A DNA stretch of 64,000 nucleotides from an uncultured Desulfobacter sp. (GCF_963666145.1 NZ_OY762614.1:4330501-4394500), one strand, 5' to 3'; shown: positions 8,856 through 18,251, counted from the first letter of the stretch. Translations and numbers: made by a program. The notes: generated from the sequence alone by a model not told the origin.

Positions 8856-10799
8856 ATGAAGAGAAATTTAACAATGAATATATCTTCTGGCAAAATCCAA
8901 CGCATCGTAATTTATTTTTTTATTTTAGTTTGTTTTTATCCTTTTACTCTTCATGCAAACGTCGCAAAAGATATAGGAAGCGGATTCCATTTTCTTGGGG
9001 TTGCTGCTCCCATCAGCACGAACCGAGGCTACGTGGCCACAGTTGACGGGCAGGGGAACAACGTTGTTTTGTCTTGGTTAAATGATTACAGAGGTGGCTA
9101 TGAATTACTTAAAATTGATGCTACAACGGGAAAGACAGAAGAATATCCCACTCCATTTTCCCTTGAAGAAGGCCGGCCATTTGCTTCAATTTTGTCCAGT
9201 CGAAATAAATATTATGTTCATTTTGAAAGTCATTTCGTTGAGTTCGATATAAATAAAAATGAGTTTAGTTTTGTATGTAAAACTACGCCCAAAACAGCAA
9301 TGAGCATGACAGAAGATGACAACGGTGTGATCTGGTCGGCAACTTACCCAGACAGTGGGCTTGTTTCATATAATCCGACAACCCAAGAATTCAGGGATTT
9401 TGGTTCGGTGTATTATGCTAATTGGAAACAATACCCCAGATACATAGCTGCCGATGATAAGGGGTGGATATATTTTGCAATCGGCAAGGCTGCCTGCCAA
9501 ATTATAGCATTTAATCCTGAGACGACACAAACGATTCCAGTGATTCCAGAATTTGAAAGAGAAAGGGGAATGGCCTATGTCTACCGCGACCGTAATGGGA
9601 AAGTCTATGGAAATACTTTAGAAGATAAATCCGGTCATTGGTATGAATTGTATAATGGTGAAATACTGAAAGATGAATATCCTTCCGTTGTCAGGGAAAA
9701 AAAATATATCGCAGGGCGGCAAGGCTTAAATTACAAGCATTTTCCGGATGGAAAACGTATCTCCGAACTGGATTTTGAAAAACGGCGGTTGAATATTAAA
9801 GATGACTTAGGGGCTGTTAGGGAACTGGATTTTCGGTATGAAAGCCAAGGCGCTTACATTATGAGTGTAGGACTTGGACCAAAAGGGACGATTTGTGGCG
9901 GAACAACACATCCAAAATATTTTTTCAATTATGATCCAGAAACCAAACAATTAACCAGCAGGTCGTGTCAGGGCCAGTGGAATACACTTGCGGTTCAAAA
10001 GGACAAGTTATTTATAGGTTCTTATATAAAGGGACAACTTATGGAGTGGGATCCTTTGAAAGAATGGAACCCCACAAAACAAAACCAATTGGACGGCAAT
10101 CCGTTTATAGATCATGAGTGTTCCCCTGATATTTATCGACCTTACCGATTGTTGGTTCATGCAGATGGAAAAACAATTATAATGGCTGGATCGCCAGATT
10201 ATGGATATACAGGTGGTGGGCTACTTTTTTGGAACAGTGATTCAGGGACTTTTCAACAATTGGATCATAGGCAAATAGTTCCTAATCATTCAACCAGAAG
10301 TCTGGTCTCTCTGGATAAAAATATGATCCTTGGTGGAACGACTATTACTCCTGGGACAGGCGGAGTTACAAAAGCGGAAAACGCAGTACTTTATCTGATG
10401 GATTTCAGCACAAAAGAGATACTATGGCGTCGAAATGTAATTTCCGGATCAGAAGACTATTCGGACCTTTGTCTGGCTCAAAACGGATTGGTATACGGCA
10501 TTGCCGACAGAAGTATATTTTTTGTCTACAATCCGTTTGCCGCAGAATCAAACGCCTTAATCTTTAAAGGTAAAATAGGGATGCCTATTCCATACCAACA
10601 GGGTCAACGAATTTTTGTAAAGAGCCCGGATGATGTGTACATGTTGTGTAAAAACGGAATAGGTAAAATTGATTCTCAAAATTATAAAAATATTGAGTTT
10701 AAAACGTCTCCTGAGCCTATTACTGCGGGGGGGGCCTATTTTAAAGGCAGGATCTACTTTGCCGGAGGGGCAAGCCTATATAGTTATGTCGTTGAATAA
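8856..10799 (+). CDS. Secreted propeller-like protein of unknown function
   Basis: A 647-residue protein with a clear N-terminal signal: a basic start and a hydrophobic stretch IVIYFFILVCFYPF ending near LHANVA. The mature part has repeated short beta-strand blocks with Trp/Tyr and Gly-Asp turns, such as GVIWSATYPDSGLVSYNP, WIYFAIGKAACQIIAFNP and LFIGSYIKGQLMEWDP. This pattern suits a seven- or eight-bladed beta-propeller (NHL, SMP-30 or PQQ-like). No catalytic signature was found. A later ATG at 8874 is possible. It closes the AT-rich tailoring block and may be a periplasmic glycan-binding or glycan-modifying protein; that role is inference. Confidence 0.62.
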   Translation: MKRNLTMNISSGKIQRIVIYFFILVCFYPFTLHANVAKDIGSGFHFLGVAAPISTNRGYVATVDGQGNNVVLSWLNDYRGGYELLKIDATTGKTEEYPTPFSLEEGRPFASILSSRNKYYVHFESHFVEFDINKNEFSFVCKTTPKTAMSMTEDDNGVIWSATYPDSGLVSYNPTTQEFRDFGSVYYANWKQYPRYIAADDKGWIYFAIGKAACQIIAFNPETTQTIPVIPEFERERGMAYVYRDRNGKVYGNTLEDKSGHWYELYNGEILKDEYPSVVREKKYIAGRQGLNYKHFPDGKRISELDFEKRRLNIKDDLGAVRELDFRYESQGAYIMSVGLGPKGTICGGTTHPKYFFNYDPETKQLTSRSCQGQWNTLAVQKDKLFIGSYIKGQLMEWDPLKEWNPTKQNQLDGNPFIDHECSPDIYRPYRLLVHADGKTIIMAGSPDYGYTGGGLLFWNSDSGTFQQLDHRQIVPNHSTRSLVSLDKNMILGGTTITPGTGGVTKAENAVLYLMDFSTKEILWRRNVISGSEDYSDLCLAQNGLVYGIADRSIFFVYNPFAAESNALIFKGKIGMPIPYQQGQRIFVKSPDDVYMLCKNGIGKIDSQNYKNIEFKTSPEPITAGGAYFKGRIYFAGGASLYSYVVE

Positions 10800-11312
10800 A
10801 AATTTTAAACGGTGAGATACATTTATCAGTTCTTCATACTTTAAAACAATTTATCCGCGAAATTTCATAGATCTTATCATTTGCAAGATTTCCTTCTAAT
10901 AGGAGATGCAGCGCAAAAATACCCGTACAGCATAGGTCGAACCTTATGAGATTAAAGATTGTTTATATATCCTGGAGAAACCAAGTCAAAAAAATTAAAG
11001 CCCATGATCAGAATAAAATCTGCCACAGATGTGCCGGATTTTAAGTCATCATCACGCTCCGCCAAAGGAAGTATACTTGAAAATATGAGTCCTTTGGCGC
11101 AGCGTCGAAGGAGCGTAAAAAATAATCAGATGGGCAATTTAAATTTGATGATGAATCTAAGAAAAAATTAGCCGGGGTAAAAAATGAAATCAATTGTGGT
11201 TGTGAAATTAAAAAATGAACATCAGGGATGTTTTTATGAAAATTAGATGTCTACGGCTAAAAAAGCTTGTAAAATCAATAGCCAATACAGATGTTTTTGG
11301 AATATTAAAACA
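10800..11312. other. Long non-coding stretch with a nested inverted repeat
   Basis: About 500 bases without a convincing gene. A short open frame at 10959-11171 has no recognisable homology and poor composition. The visible structure is a nested stem: GCCAAAGGA (11061-11069) with TCCTTTGGC (11090-11098), and outside it ACGCTCC (11054-11060) with GGAGCGT (11110-11116), followed by an A-rich run. It may terminate transcription from the tailoring block or be a small mobile-repeat scar. It lies near the change from AT-rich to GC-richer DNA. Confidence 0.5.
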
Positions 11313-12062
11313 ATGAGTCTATTAACTTTAAAACGATACCCGATATTAAATATATGGATTGATGATTGCGATATGAAACGGGCTTTGAGTCAAGTTGTTC
11401 ATTTTGTGGAAAATGGGGATAAAGTTCATACTGTGTTCGCATCCAATCCGGAAAAAAATTATTCGGTACCCAAAGATCCATTTTTGTACTCAATGTTTAA
11501 AGAAGCCGATTTACTCATACCTGACGGGGTAGGTATGGTTTTGGCGGCAAATTGGCTTCATAAAATATCGGTAAAGCGGGTGCCGGGATGCGAGCTTATG
11601 CAGAATATCTGCGGTCTGGCAGCTGATAAAGGCTACCGGGTTTTTATATTCGGGGCTGAGGAGGAAGTGAATAAAGCAGCGTCCAATGAATTGTTGAGAC
11701 GCCATCCGTCACTTAGGATTGCAGGCCGTCAGAATGGCTACTTGAGTGATGATAAGATGGATGAATTGATTGACAGGATTAATGAATCAAAGGCACAGAT
11801 TTTGTTTTTGGCGTTAGGGTCGCCAAAGCAGGAACTGTGGATTGCTAAGAACCGGAAGCGTCTCAAGTACGTCCGGGTCTGCCAGGGGATTGGCGGGACA
11901 CTGGATGTTTTGGCCGGTACGGTAAAAAGGGCACCTGAGTTTTATTGCAATACTGGGCTAGAGTGGTTTTACAGGCTTGTGGAAGAGCCGGCGAGAATAA
12001 GGCGGCAGATTAAGTTACCTTTGTTTGCGGCTCAGGTGGTTATGAAAAGGGTTCTGGGGTAA
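11313..12062 (+). CDS. WecB/TagA/CpsF-family glycosyltransferase
   Basis: A GT26-type transferase (N-acetylmannosaminyltransferase family) that adds the second sugar to a lipid-linked primer. Family blocks are in order: YPILNIWIDDCDM, FASNPEKNYSV, ADLLIPDGVGMVLAA, VPGCELMQ, VFIFGAEEEV, FLALGSPKQELWI and CQGIGGTLDVLAGTVKRAP. All key residues of the NPE / PDG / SPKQE pattern are present. ATG 11313 gives 249 residues, the family norm; ATG 11247 would add 22 unrelated residues. Its TAA overlaps the exosortase start (TAATG), so the two are coupled. Acceptor and donor are unknown. Confidence 0.87.
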   Translation: MSLLTLKRYPILNIWIDDCDMKRALSQVVHFVENGDKVHTVFASNPEKNYSVPKDPFLYSMFKEADLLIPDGVGMVLAANWLHKISVKRVPGCELMQNICGLAADKGYRVFIFGAEEEVNKAASNELLRRHPSLRIAGRQNGYLSDDKMDELIDRINESKAQILFLALGSPKQELWIAKNRKRLKYVRVCQGIGGTLDVLAGTVKRAPEFYCNTGLEWFYRLVEEPARIRRQIKLPLFAAQVVMKRVLG

Positions 12063-13636
12063 TGGTTGATCCAATGACGAACAAATTGGGCGGGAAGGAT
12101 GGGATGATTCAATCCGTTATCCTTGTCCTATTGGTTGCAGGTATTTACTTTTCGACTTTTCAATGGTTGGTAACAAAAGACTGGGCTCGGGATGATTACT
12201 CCCACGGTATGCTCATGCCTTTTATTATTTTGTACCTACTGTGGGAAAAGAAGAATTTTTTTGCAGCAGTTCAGGGTAAAGTTGTATGGCATGGGTTCTT
12301 GCTGTTTATTCCAGGCTTGTGCCTTTACTGGATGGGCGAGTTGGCCGGTGAATACTTCATGCTCTATTTTTCCTTCTGGCTGATTGTCATGGGACTGTGC
12401 TGGATTCATATGGGAATGGACCGGGTCAAGGTTATCTGGTTTCCGTTGGTCATGTCTCTGGCCATGTTTCCTTTGCCTAATTTTCTGAATGTAAAGTTGA
12501 CCTTTCAACTTCGATTGATGTCATCCAAATTAGCCGTGCTGATGATGCAGGCATATGGGATGAGTGCCTTCAGGGAAGGCAATGTCATAGATCTTGGGTT
12601 TACAAAGCTTCAGGTGGTGGATGCGTGTTCGGGGTTGCGGTACCTGTTTCCCATGATCATTTTGAGTATTCTTATCGCATATTTTTATAAGACCAGGCTT
12701 TGGAAGAAAATTATTCTTATTCTTTCTTCTATTCCTCTGACCATTATCACCAATGCGTTGCGTATTGCCCTGACAGGGATATTATCTAAACATTTTGGCT
12801 CAACGGTGGTTGAAGGATTTTTCCATGATTTTGAGGGCTGGTTGATATTTATGGTGACCCTTGGGGTGCTGCTCGGCGAAATGTGGGTGCTGAACCGGCT
12901 CTTTCCGGAGTCTGTCCATACAGAAGGGTACTCGAGAATAGAGGCGTCCAAGGTGGCGGCCGGAGAGACGGCTGATGTAAGTTCACAAACAAAAGGTCTG
13001 CTTCAGCCCCAGTTCATTGTTTCGGTTGTTCTGCTTGGATTGACCCTTGTGCTGTCCCAGGGTATTGAATTCAGGCCGGCCATCCCAATTTCACAACCAC
13101 TTAAGCAATTTCCCATGCAGATTGGCCAGTGGACAGGAAGACCTTATTCCATGGAGGCCAAGATCATAGACACTCTGGACCTTAGTGACTATATCATGGC
13201 GGATTACAGGGACGACAAGAGCCGGCCAATCGATTTTTATGTGGCATATTATGAAAATCAGAAGAAAGGCGAGTCCATTCATTCTCCGGCCACCTGTCTT
13301 CGCGGGGGGGGCTGGGAGTTTAAACAAAGTGGTAAGGCGTTTGTTTCTATGGAGGACGGCAGCCGGCTTCCGGTGAGCCGGGCTTTGATCGAAAATGGGC
13401 CGTATCGGCAGATTGCTTATTATTGGTTTCCCATGCGGGGACGTAATTTGACAAATGCTTATCAGATGAAATGGTATAATTTCTGGGATGCGTTGACCCG
13501 GCAGCGGACGGATGGGGCGCTGGTGCGGGTGATTGTACCTGTTGGGGACGGAGAATCTATTGATGCTGCTGAAAAGAGGTTGCAGGGGTTTATTCGGACT
13601 GTTGTGCCTGTGTTGAATACTTTTTTACCACAGTGA
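12062..13636 (+). CDS. Exosortase with fused EpsI domain
   Basis: An inner-membrane exosortase, the proposed sorting protease/transpeptidase for PEP-CTERM-type proteins. Residues 1-280 hold about eight membrane segments. The catalytic triad is visible: Cys189 in VVDACSGLRYL, Arg234 in NALRIALTG and His255 in EGFFHDFEGW. Residues ~345-520 form an EpsI-like (DUF3485) periplasmic domain with FPMQIGQWTGR and ESIHSPATCLRGGGWEF. Such fusions occur among several exosortase subfamilies, including the VPLPA-type XrtD; the subfamily is not certain here. The likely substrate is the APIPT-CTERM protein at 18525-19043. The start overlaps the upstream stop by one base. Confidence 0.9.
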   Translation: MVDPMTNKLGGKDGMIQSVILVLLVAGIYFSTFQWLVTKDWARDDYSHGMLMPFIILYLLWEKKNFFAAVQGKVVWHGFLLFIPGLCLYWMGELAGEYFMLYFSFWLIVMGLCWIHMGMDRVKVIWFPLVMSLAMFPLPNFLNVKLTFQLRLMSSKLAVLMMQAYGMSAFREGNVIDLGFTKLQVVDACSGLRYLFPMIILSILIAYFYKTRLWKKIILILSSIPLTIITNALRIALTGILSKHFGSTVVEGFFHDFEGWLIFMVTLGVLLGEMWVLNRLFPESVHTEGYSRIEASKVAAGETADVSSQTKGLLQPQFIVSVVLLGLTLVLSQGIEFRPAIPISQPLKQFPMQIGQWTGRPYSMEAKIIDTLDLSDYIMADYRDDKSRPIDFYVAYYENQKKGESIHSPATCLRGGGWEFKQSGKAFVSMEDGSRLPVSRALIENGPYRQIAYYWFPMRGRNLTNAYQMKWYNFWDALTRQRTDGALVRVIVPVGDGESIDAAEKRLQGFIRTVVPVLNTFLPQ

Positions 13637-13649
13637 TGTTTTTTTATTC

Positions 13650-13703
13650 AATCCCTTCGGGATTTTGTGTTTTTAAACCACAGAGGACACAGAGAGCACA
13701 GAG
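13650..13703 (+). repeat. CACAGAG repeat, single arm with mini-hairpin
   Basis: The unit comprises a triloop hairpin AATCCC-TTC-GGGATT (13650-13664), a T-rich spacer, and an arm starting AACCACAGAG (13675-13703) with three CACAGAG-type cores. It lies 18 bases upstream of the GxxExxY gene. The same composite recurs at 14146-14289, 21102-21241 and 30142-30302. Confidence 0.8.
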
Positions 13704-13720
13704 ATAGATAGGGAAAAGTT

Positions 13721-14092
13721 ATGGGTTGGGACGAGTTGACGGGGCAGGTGATTGGGTGTGCCATTGAGGTGCACAGGGCGCTTGGACCGGGGTTGCTTGA
13801 ATCGACCTATCACAAATGCCTGGCGCATGAACTTGAACTTAAGGGTGTTGGGTTTGAATCGGAGTGGCCCATGCCCATAAGTTACAAAGGCATTGACCTG
13901 GACTGTGGTTATCGGGTTGATCTCTTTGTTGATAAAAAATTGATTGTTGAATTAAAGGCTGTGGAACAAATTATTGGAATTCATAAGGCTCAGCTGCTGA
14001 CATATATGAAACTTGCCGGAATAGATACCGGCCTGCTGATCAACTTTAATGTCCAAAAACTAAAAGACGGCATCCAACGTTTTAAACTCTAA
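13721..14092 (+). CDS. GxxExxY family protein, PD-(D/E)XK nuclease fold
   Basis: A 123-residue protein of the GxxExxY family (PDDEXK_3-like). The name motif is GLLESTY at residues 24-30. The putative nuclease residues are Asp67 in YRVDLFVD and Glu77/Lys79 in IVELKA, followed by HKAQLLTYMKL, all typical of the fold. No biochemical role is established for the family, to my knowledge. It interrupts the exopolysaccharide core and is flanked by CACAGAG arms: one 18 bases upstream, one 53 bases downstream in inverted orientation. That suggests an accessory or mobile origin. The start ATG 13721 has a weak ribosome binding site in GGGAAAAGTT. Confidence 0.88.
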   Translation: MGWDELTGQVIGCAIEVHRALGPGLLESTYHKCLAHELELKGVGFESEWPMPISYKGIDLDCGYRVDLFVDKKLIVELKAVEQIIGIHKAQLLTYMKLAGIDTGLLINFNVQKLKDGIQRFKL

Positions 14093-14145
14093 ATTTCATA
14101 CCTGCTTTAAATAAACCAAAACAATTTTAGTGCGCAGCACTCAAA

Positions 14146-14289
14146 CTCTGTGTCTCTCTGTGCTCTCTGTGGTTAAATAAAATGAGAGGGCAAAGCCCTC
14201 AAATGAAAACTACGAGCGGTTCGGAATAATAATTCAATTCCTTCGGAATTTTATTTTTTTAACCACAGAGGACACAGAGAACACAGAGG
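14146..14289. repeat. CACAGAG repeat, complete inverted pair
   Basis: Left arm 14146-14174 reads toward CTCTGTGGTT, and right arm 14261-14289 starts AACCACAGAG; the arms are near-complements. Between them are two mini-hairpins, GAGGGC-AAA-GCCCTC and AATTCC-TTC-GGAATT, each with a T- or A-rich edge. It fills the gap between the GxxExxY gene and the initiating transferase. Confidence 0.85.
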
Positions 14290-14311
14290 TGCTGCGGCTG
14301 ACCTGGACGAT

Positions 14312-15949
14312 ATGCATTTATTTACAACATTTATTCTCTCACTGTTCCTGACCATTGGCCTGGTGCCGATATTTAAACGGATGGCCTTTCGCATGAATCT
14401 GGTGGATGAGCCCGATGCCAGAAAGGTCCATGTGCTGCCCATGCCCAGAAGCGGCGGGATCTCCATGGCCATCGGGGCGTTTTTGCCGGTGATGATCTGG
14501 GTGCCCATGGATGATACGGTCCGGGCGGTTCATCTGGGGTGTTCCACCATTGTGGCGTTCGGTATCCTGGATGATGTAAGGGAATTAAAATACTGGCAAA
14601 AACTTTGTGCCCAGGTGGCCGGTGCCCTTGTGGTCATGTTTTTCGGCGGGGTGCAGATTCGGTGTCTGGGCGGCCTGTTGCCCGGGGAAGGTATCCTGCC
14701 GCTGGTGGTTTCCATGCCTTTGACCCTGCTTTTTATTGTGGGGGTGACCAATGCCGTTAACCTCTCCGATGGGTTGGACGGGCTTGCCGGCGGGGTCTCT
14801 TTGCTCAGTTTTGTCAGTATCGGTTTTTTTGCCTACGGGTGTGGGAACACATCACTGACCTTGATGTGTCTTGCTGTGTCCGGCGCCATTCTGGGGTTTC
14901 TGCGGTACAATACCCACCCGGCGGTGGTGTTCATGGGAGATGCCGGAAGTCAGATGCTGGGGTTTTTATGTGTGGTATTCACGCTGATGCTGACCCAGAA
15001 CCACACCCCGTACAGTGAGGTCAGCCCGTTGTTTTTAATCGGGTTTCCCATTATCGACACCCTTACCGTCATGGTCGAACGCATGGCCAAGGGCGGCTCT
15101 CCGTTTAAACCGGACAAGAACCATTTTCACCATCGACTGATGAAGCTGGGCCTGTTTCATTCCGAGTCCGTGACCCTGATCTATCTGCTCCAGTCGATGT
15201 TTTTATCCTGCGCCTTTGTCCTGCGCTTTTATTCCAATCTGATCAATTTAATCGTTTTTCTTGGGTTGGCCGGCGGGATTGTTTTCCTGTTTTACTTGTC
15301 CCGGAAAACCGGATTTAAATTCAGAGAGGGGAACGCGAGCATTTTGGGGGCCCGCAGCTTCCTGGTTCAGCTGGGCGGTGAGCAATTGTCCATACGGATG
15401 TTTTTCGGTCTGCTTAAATGGGGATTTTGCCTGGTTTTCATGTTCCAGTGCCTGATGCCCTTTAACATATCCGGCTACATGAGTGCGTTTGCCGGCGGGC
15501 TTATCGCGGTCATTTTTTATTTTCGGTTGCGCGCTCCGGCGCACAAAAAAAGTGTGCTCCGAATTTGTTTGTATTGCATTACACCGCTTTTAATGTATAA
15601 ATCCATAGTCGATCCTGCCCCCTGGGTAAGCCGGCAGGTAATGCTGGCCAATTATGGGATGCTGGTGGCCTTGGTGCTGGCTGTGATCGGGACGTTGAAT
15701 CTTACCAAGCGTCAAAAGGGGTTTAAATTCAATCCCCAGGATTTTCTGATTTTTCTGGTGATCATTGTCTTTCCCAGCCTGCCCACGTTACAGCTGAACA
15801 TCCCGGAATTACGAACCGTTGTGGCCGGTGTGCTGATCCTGTTTTTCAGTGGAGATGTCCTGCTTGGGGAACTCAGAAGAGACAATACCTTTTTGGACAA
15901 TACCTTGATTGTCTGCCTGGCCGTTATTGTGGCAAGAGGCTTTTTTTAA
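14312..15949 (+). CDS. WecA/MraY-family sugar-1-phosphate transferase with long C-terminal membrane extension
   Basis: A polyprenyl-phosphate HexNAc-1-phosphate transferase that starts glycan assembly on undecaprenyl phosphate in the inner membrane. Conserved blocks: VDEPDARKVHVLPMPRSGG (31-49), NAVNLSDGLDGLAGG (catalytic Asp region, ~146-160), FMGDAGSQMLGF (~209-220) and KNHFHHRLMKLG (His motif). WecA proteins are usually 330-370 residues; this one has 545. The extra ~200 residues form further membrane segments, a form common in exosortase-linked loci. It begins 22 bases after the repeat pair and is followed 11 bases later by the TPR lipoprotein gene. Confidence 0.86.
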   Translation: MHLFTTFILSLFLTIGLVPIFKRMAFRMNLVDEPDARKVHVLPMPRSGGISMAIGAFLPVMIWVPMDDTVRAVHLGCSTIVAFGILDDVRELKYWQKLCAQVAGALVVMFFGGVQIRCLGGLLPGEGILPLVVSMPLTLLFIVGVTNAVNLSDGLDGLAGGVSLLSFVSIGFFAYGCGNTSLTLMCLAVSGAILGFLRYNTHPAVVFMGDAGSQMLGFLCVVFTLMLTQNHTPYSEVSPLFLIGFPIIDTLTVMVERMAKGGSPFKPDKNHFHHRLMKLGLFHSESVTLIYLLQSMFLSCAFVLRFYSNLINLIVFLGLAGGIVFLFYLSRKTGFKFREGNASILGARSFLVQLGGEQLSIRMFFGLLKWGFCLVFMFQCLMPFNISGYMSAFAGGLIAVIFYFRLRAPAHKKSVLRICLYCITPLLMYKSIVDPAPWVSRQVMLANYGMLVALVLAVIGTLNLTKRQKGFKFNPQDFLIFLVIIVFPSLPTLQLNIPELRTVVAGVLILFFSGDVLLGELRRDNTFLDNTLIVCLAVIVARGFF

Positions 15950-15960
15950 AGGAGTTAAAG

Positions 15961-18165
15961 ATGAAACATCTAAAAAATTTTTTGGTCTGGGCAGTGGTCT
16001 TGGCCTTACTGAGCGTTGTGGCGGCCTGCGGTTCCCCGGATGAAAAGAAAATGGCCTTTTTTGAAAAGGGCAAAAAGCTGCTGGAGGCCGGGGATGTTGT
16101 GTCCGCACAGCTGGAGTTTAAAAATGCCGTCCAGATCGATCCGGATTTTGCCCAGGCCTATCATTATCTGGGAAAGGCGGCCTTGCGCCAAAAAGACGGT
16201 AAGGCGGCTTTCGGGGCGCTGTCCAGGGCGGTGGCCCTGGACCCGGACAATACCGAGGCGCGTCTGGATCTCGGCCGGCTGTTTCTGGCAGCCAATGCCC
16301 TGGACCGGGCTGAAGAGCAGGTTGAGGCGATCTTGCAAAATTCGCCGGATCATGTGGAGGCGCTGCTTTTAAAGGCCGGTATTTACCTGAAAAAAAAGGA
16401 CGCCAAGTCCGCGCTTGCCCTGCTTGAAAATTTAGACGGAAAACCGGATCTGTCCCCGGGCTTTTATCTTGTTAAGGCCGGCGCTTTGGATATGGAGAAA
16501 AAGGATTCCGAGGCAGACAGCGTCCTTGCCCAGGGGCAGGCAGCCCACCCCAAAGCCGTGGCGTTGATCCTGGCCCGGATACGGCTCCTGGGAAAACAGG
16601 GCAAGCTTCAGGACATGGAAGCAGAGCTTAAAAAGGCCTTGGCACTGGTGCCGGACAATCTGAATCTGACCTTGAATCTGGCCTGGGTGTATCTGCAGAC
16701 CGGTCAGCAGGAAAAGGCCGACGCGATTGTCGATAAGGTCTTGGCCGCTGATCCCGATGATGATAAGCGGGTGGTGGCTGTTGCGGCCCTGCTGCTCAGG
16801 GCCAACCAGGAAGAAAAAGGGGTTGCCCTGATCAAAAAAGGCTTGAAAGCACATCCGGAAACCTTTCAGTATACGGCCCTGCTCAGCGAGATTTATCTGA
16901 AAAAGAAACAGCTTGGCCCGGCGTCCCAGGTGCTTAAGGATTATATTGCCCTGGGCCAAAATGCGCCGGAACCGGATCTGGTCAAGGCCCGGATCAATCT
17001 GGCCAAACTTGAGATGATCCAGGGTAAGGCAGAAGAAGCCGAAACCCAGGTGGATCAGGTGTTGGATACGGATCCAAGGAATATTGATGCCCAGTATCTT
17101 AAAGGCCGTCTGGCCCTGGCCCGGGGAGACGGAGATGAGGCGGTGTCTCGTTTCCGGGCTGTAACCGAGGCCCATCCCGACTATCTGGAAGGGTATATCG
17201 GCCTGGCCAACGCCCATGTGCTTGGCAAAAATTACGACCTGGCCCTGGACATTTTGAAAAAAGCCTTAAAACAGGCCCCAAACTCTGCCAAAATTCTCAA
17301 GAATATGGTGCGGGTAAATGTGTTAAAGAAGGATACCCGGGCCGCCGAGGAGAACCTGAAGCAGATTGTAAGCCTGGATCCCTACAATATCGGGTCCATT
17401 GCCGGGCTGGGTGATTTCTACCTCTCCCAGAATCGTTATGACGAGGCCATGACCCAGTACCGGCTGATTCAGCAAAGCAAAAAAGGAGAGGATCTGGGGC
17501 GTCTTCGGATGGCTGAGGTACTGGCCCGGACCAACCGGGTGGACCAGGCCATTGACGAACTTGAGGCCGGGACGGAAAATACAAAAAATTCCTCTGTGTT
17601 TGTTACCTCTCTGGGCAAGTTGTATCTGAAAGAGGGCCGTCAATCCGAGGCGATTGAAAAGTTTAACGAAGCTTTGGAGATAGATCCGGACAACAAGCTG
17701 GCCTGGCTGACCCTGGCTGAAATTTATGAACACAACCAGGAATATGAAAAAGCCATTGCCTTGTACAAACAGGGGCTTGCCCGGCATAAAGATGTATGGT
17801 CGGCGGCGAACAATCTGGCATTTTTGCTGGGGAAAAACCGGACATCAAAGGCGGATCTGGATGACGCCTTGAAATATGCCCGGATGGCATTGGAACTGAA
17901 TCCCGGCTCCGGCCTGGTGCTGGATACCCTGGGATGGGTGAGCTACAAGGCAGGTGATCTGCAACAGGCGGAAACATACGTCGCCCAGGCTGTGGAAAAA
18001 CTGCCGGATAATCTGGAAATTCAATACCATTTTGCTCAAATCTGCCACGATCTGGGAAAGAAAGAGTTGGCAGCCCTTCATTTGAAGCTGGCACTGGCCG
18101 GGGATAGGGATTTCCCCTGGCGGCAACAGGCGAAAGCATTGTATGAAAAATTTTATCAGCAATAG
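15961..18165 (+). CDS. prsT: PEP-CTERM-system TPR lipoprotein (PrsT-like)
   Basis: A 734-residue lipoprotein built almost entirely of tetratricopeptide repeats. The signal region ends in the lipobox VAAC with Cys23, so the mature protein should be membrane-anchored and face the periplasm. Repeats such as AQAYHYLGKAALRQKDGKAA and KLAWLTLAEIYEHNQEYEKA run to the C-terminus (~20 repeats). Length and architecture match the PrsT family found beside exosortases and proposed to scaffold polysaccharide or PEP-CTERM protein export. A strong ribosome binding site AAAGGAGT precedes ATG 15961. The identification rests on architecture plus neighbours. Confidence 0.85.
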   Translation: MKHLKNFLVWAVVLALLSVVAACGSPDEKKMAFFEKGKKLLEAGDVVSAQLEFKNAVQIDPDFAQAYHYLGKAALRQKDGKAAFGALSRAVALDPDNTEARLDLGRLFLAANALDRAEEQVEAILQNSPDHVEALLLKAGIYLKKKDAKSALALLENLDGKPDLSPGFYLVKAGALDMEKKDSEADSVLAQGQAAHPKAVALILARIRLLGKQGKLQDMEAELKKALALVPDNLNLTLNLAWVYLQTGQQEKADAIVDKVLAADPDDDKRVVAVAALLLRANQEEKGVALIKKGLKAHPETFQYTALLSEIYLKKKQLGPASQVLKDYIALGQNAPEPDLVKARINLAKLEMIQGKAEEAETQVDQVLDTDPRNIDAQYLKGRLALARGDGDEAVSRFRAVTEAHPDYLEGYIGLANAHVLGKNYDLALDILKKALKQAPNSAKILKNMVRVNVLKKDTRAAEENLKQIVSLDPYNIGSIAGLGDFYLSQNRYDEAMTQYRLIQQSKKGEDLGRLRMAEVLARTNRVDQAIDELEAGTENTKNSSVFVTSLGKLYLKEGRQSEAIEKFNEALEIDPDNKLAWLTLAEIYEHNQEYEKAIALYKQGLARHKDVWSAANNLAFLLGKNRTSKADLDDALKYARMALELNPGSGLVLDTLGWVSYKAGDLQQAETYVAQAVEKLPDNLEIQYHFAQICHDLGKKELAALHLKLALAGDRDFPWRQQAKALYEKFYQQ

Positions 18166-18251
18166 CCGAAAATAAACGTAATAAAAATAGTAACAAAGAT
18201 AAGGGTGTGAAATTTTATTCATACTTTGTGTGTATTTTTTCCGTATCGGGG

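Noticed and set aside
10959..11171. 70-residue open frame in the 10.8-11.3 kb gap
   Set aside because: No recognisable homology, no ribosome binding site, and it spans a nested inverted repeat.
13675..13703. CACAGAG repeats as a CRISPR array
   Set aside because: Repeat units are short, nearly contiguous, occur as inverted arms at separate loci, and have no unique spacers or cas genes.
16432..17217. 261-residue minus-strand frame in the TPR gene
   Set aside because: Antisense shadow of a repetitive, GC-rich TPR gene with clear sense homology.
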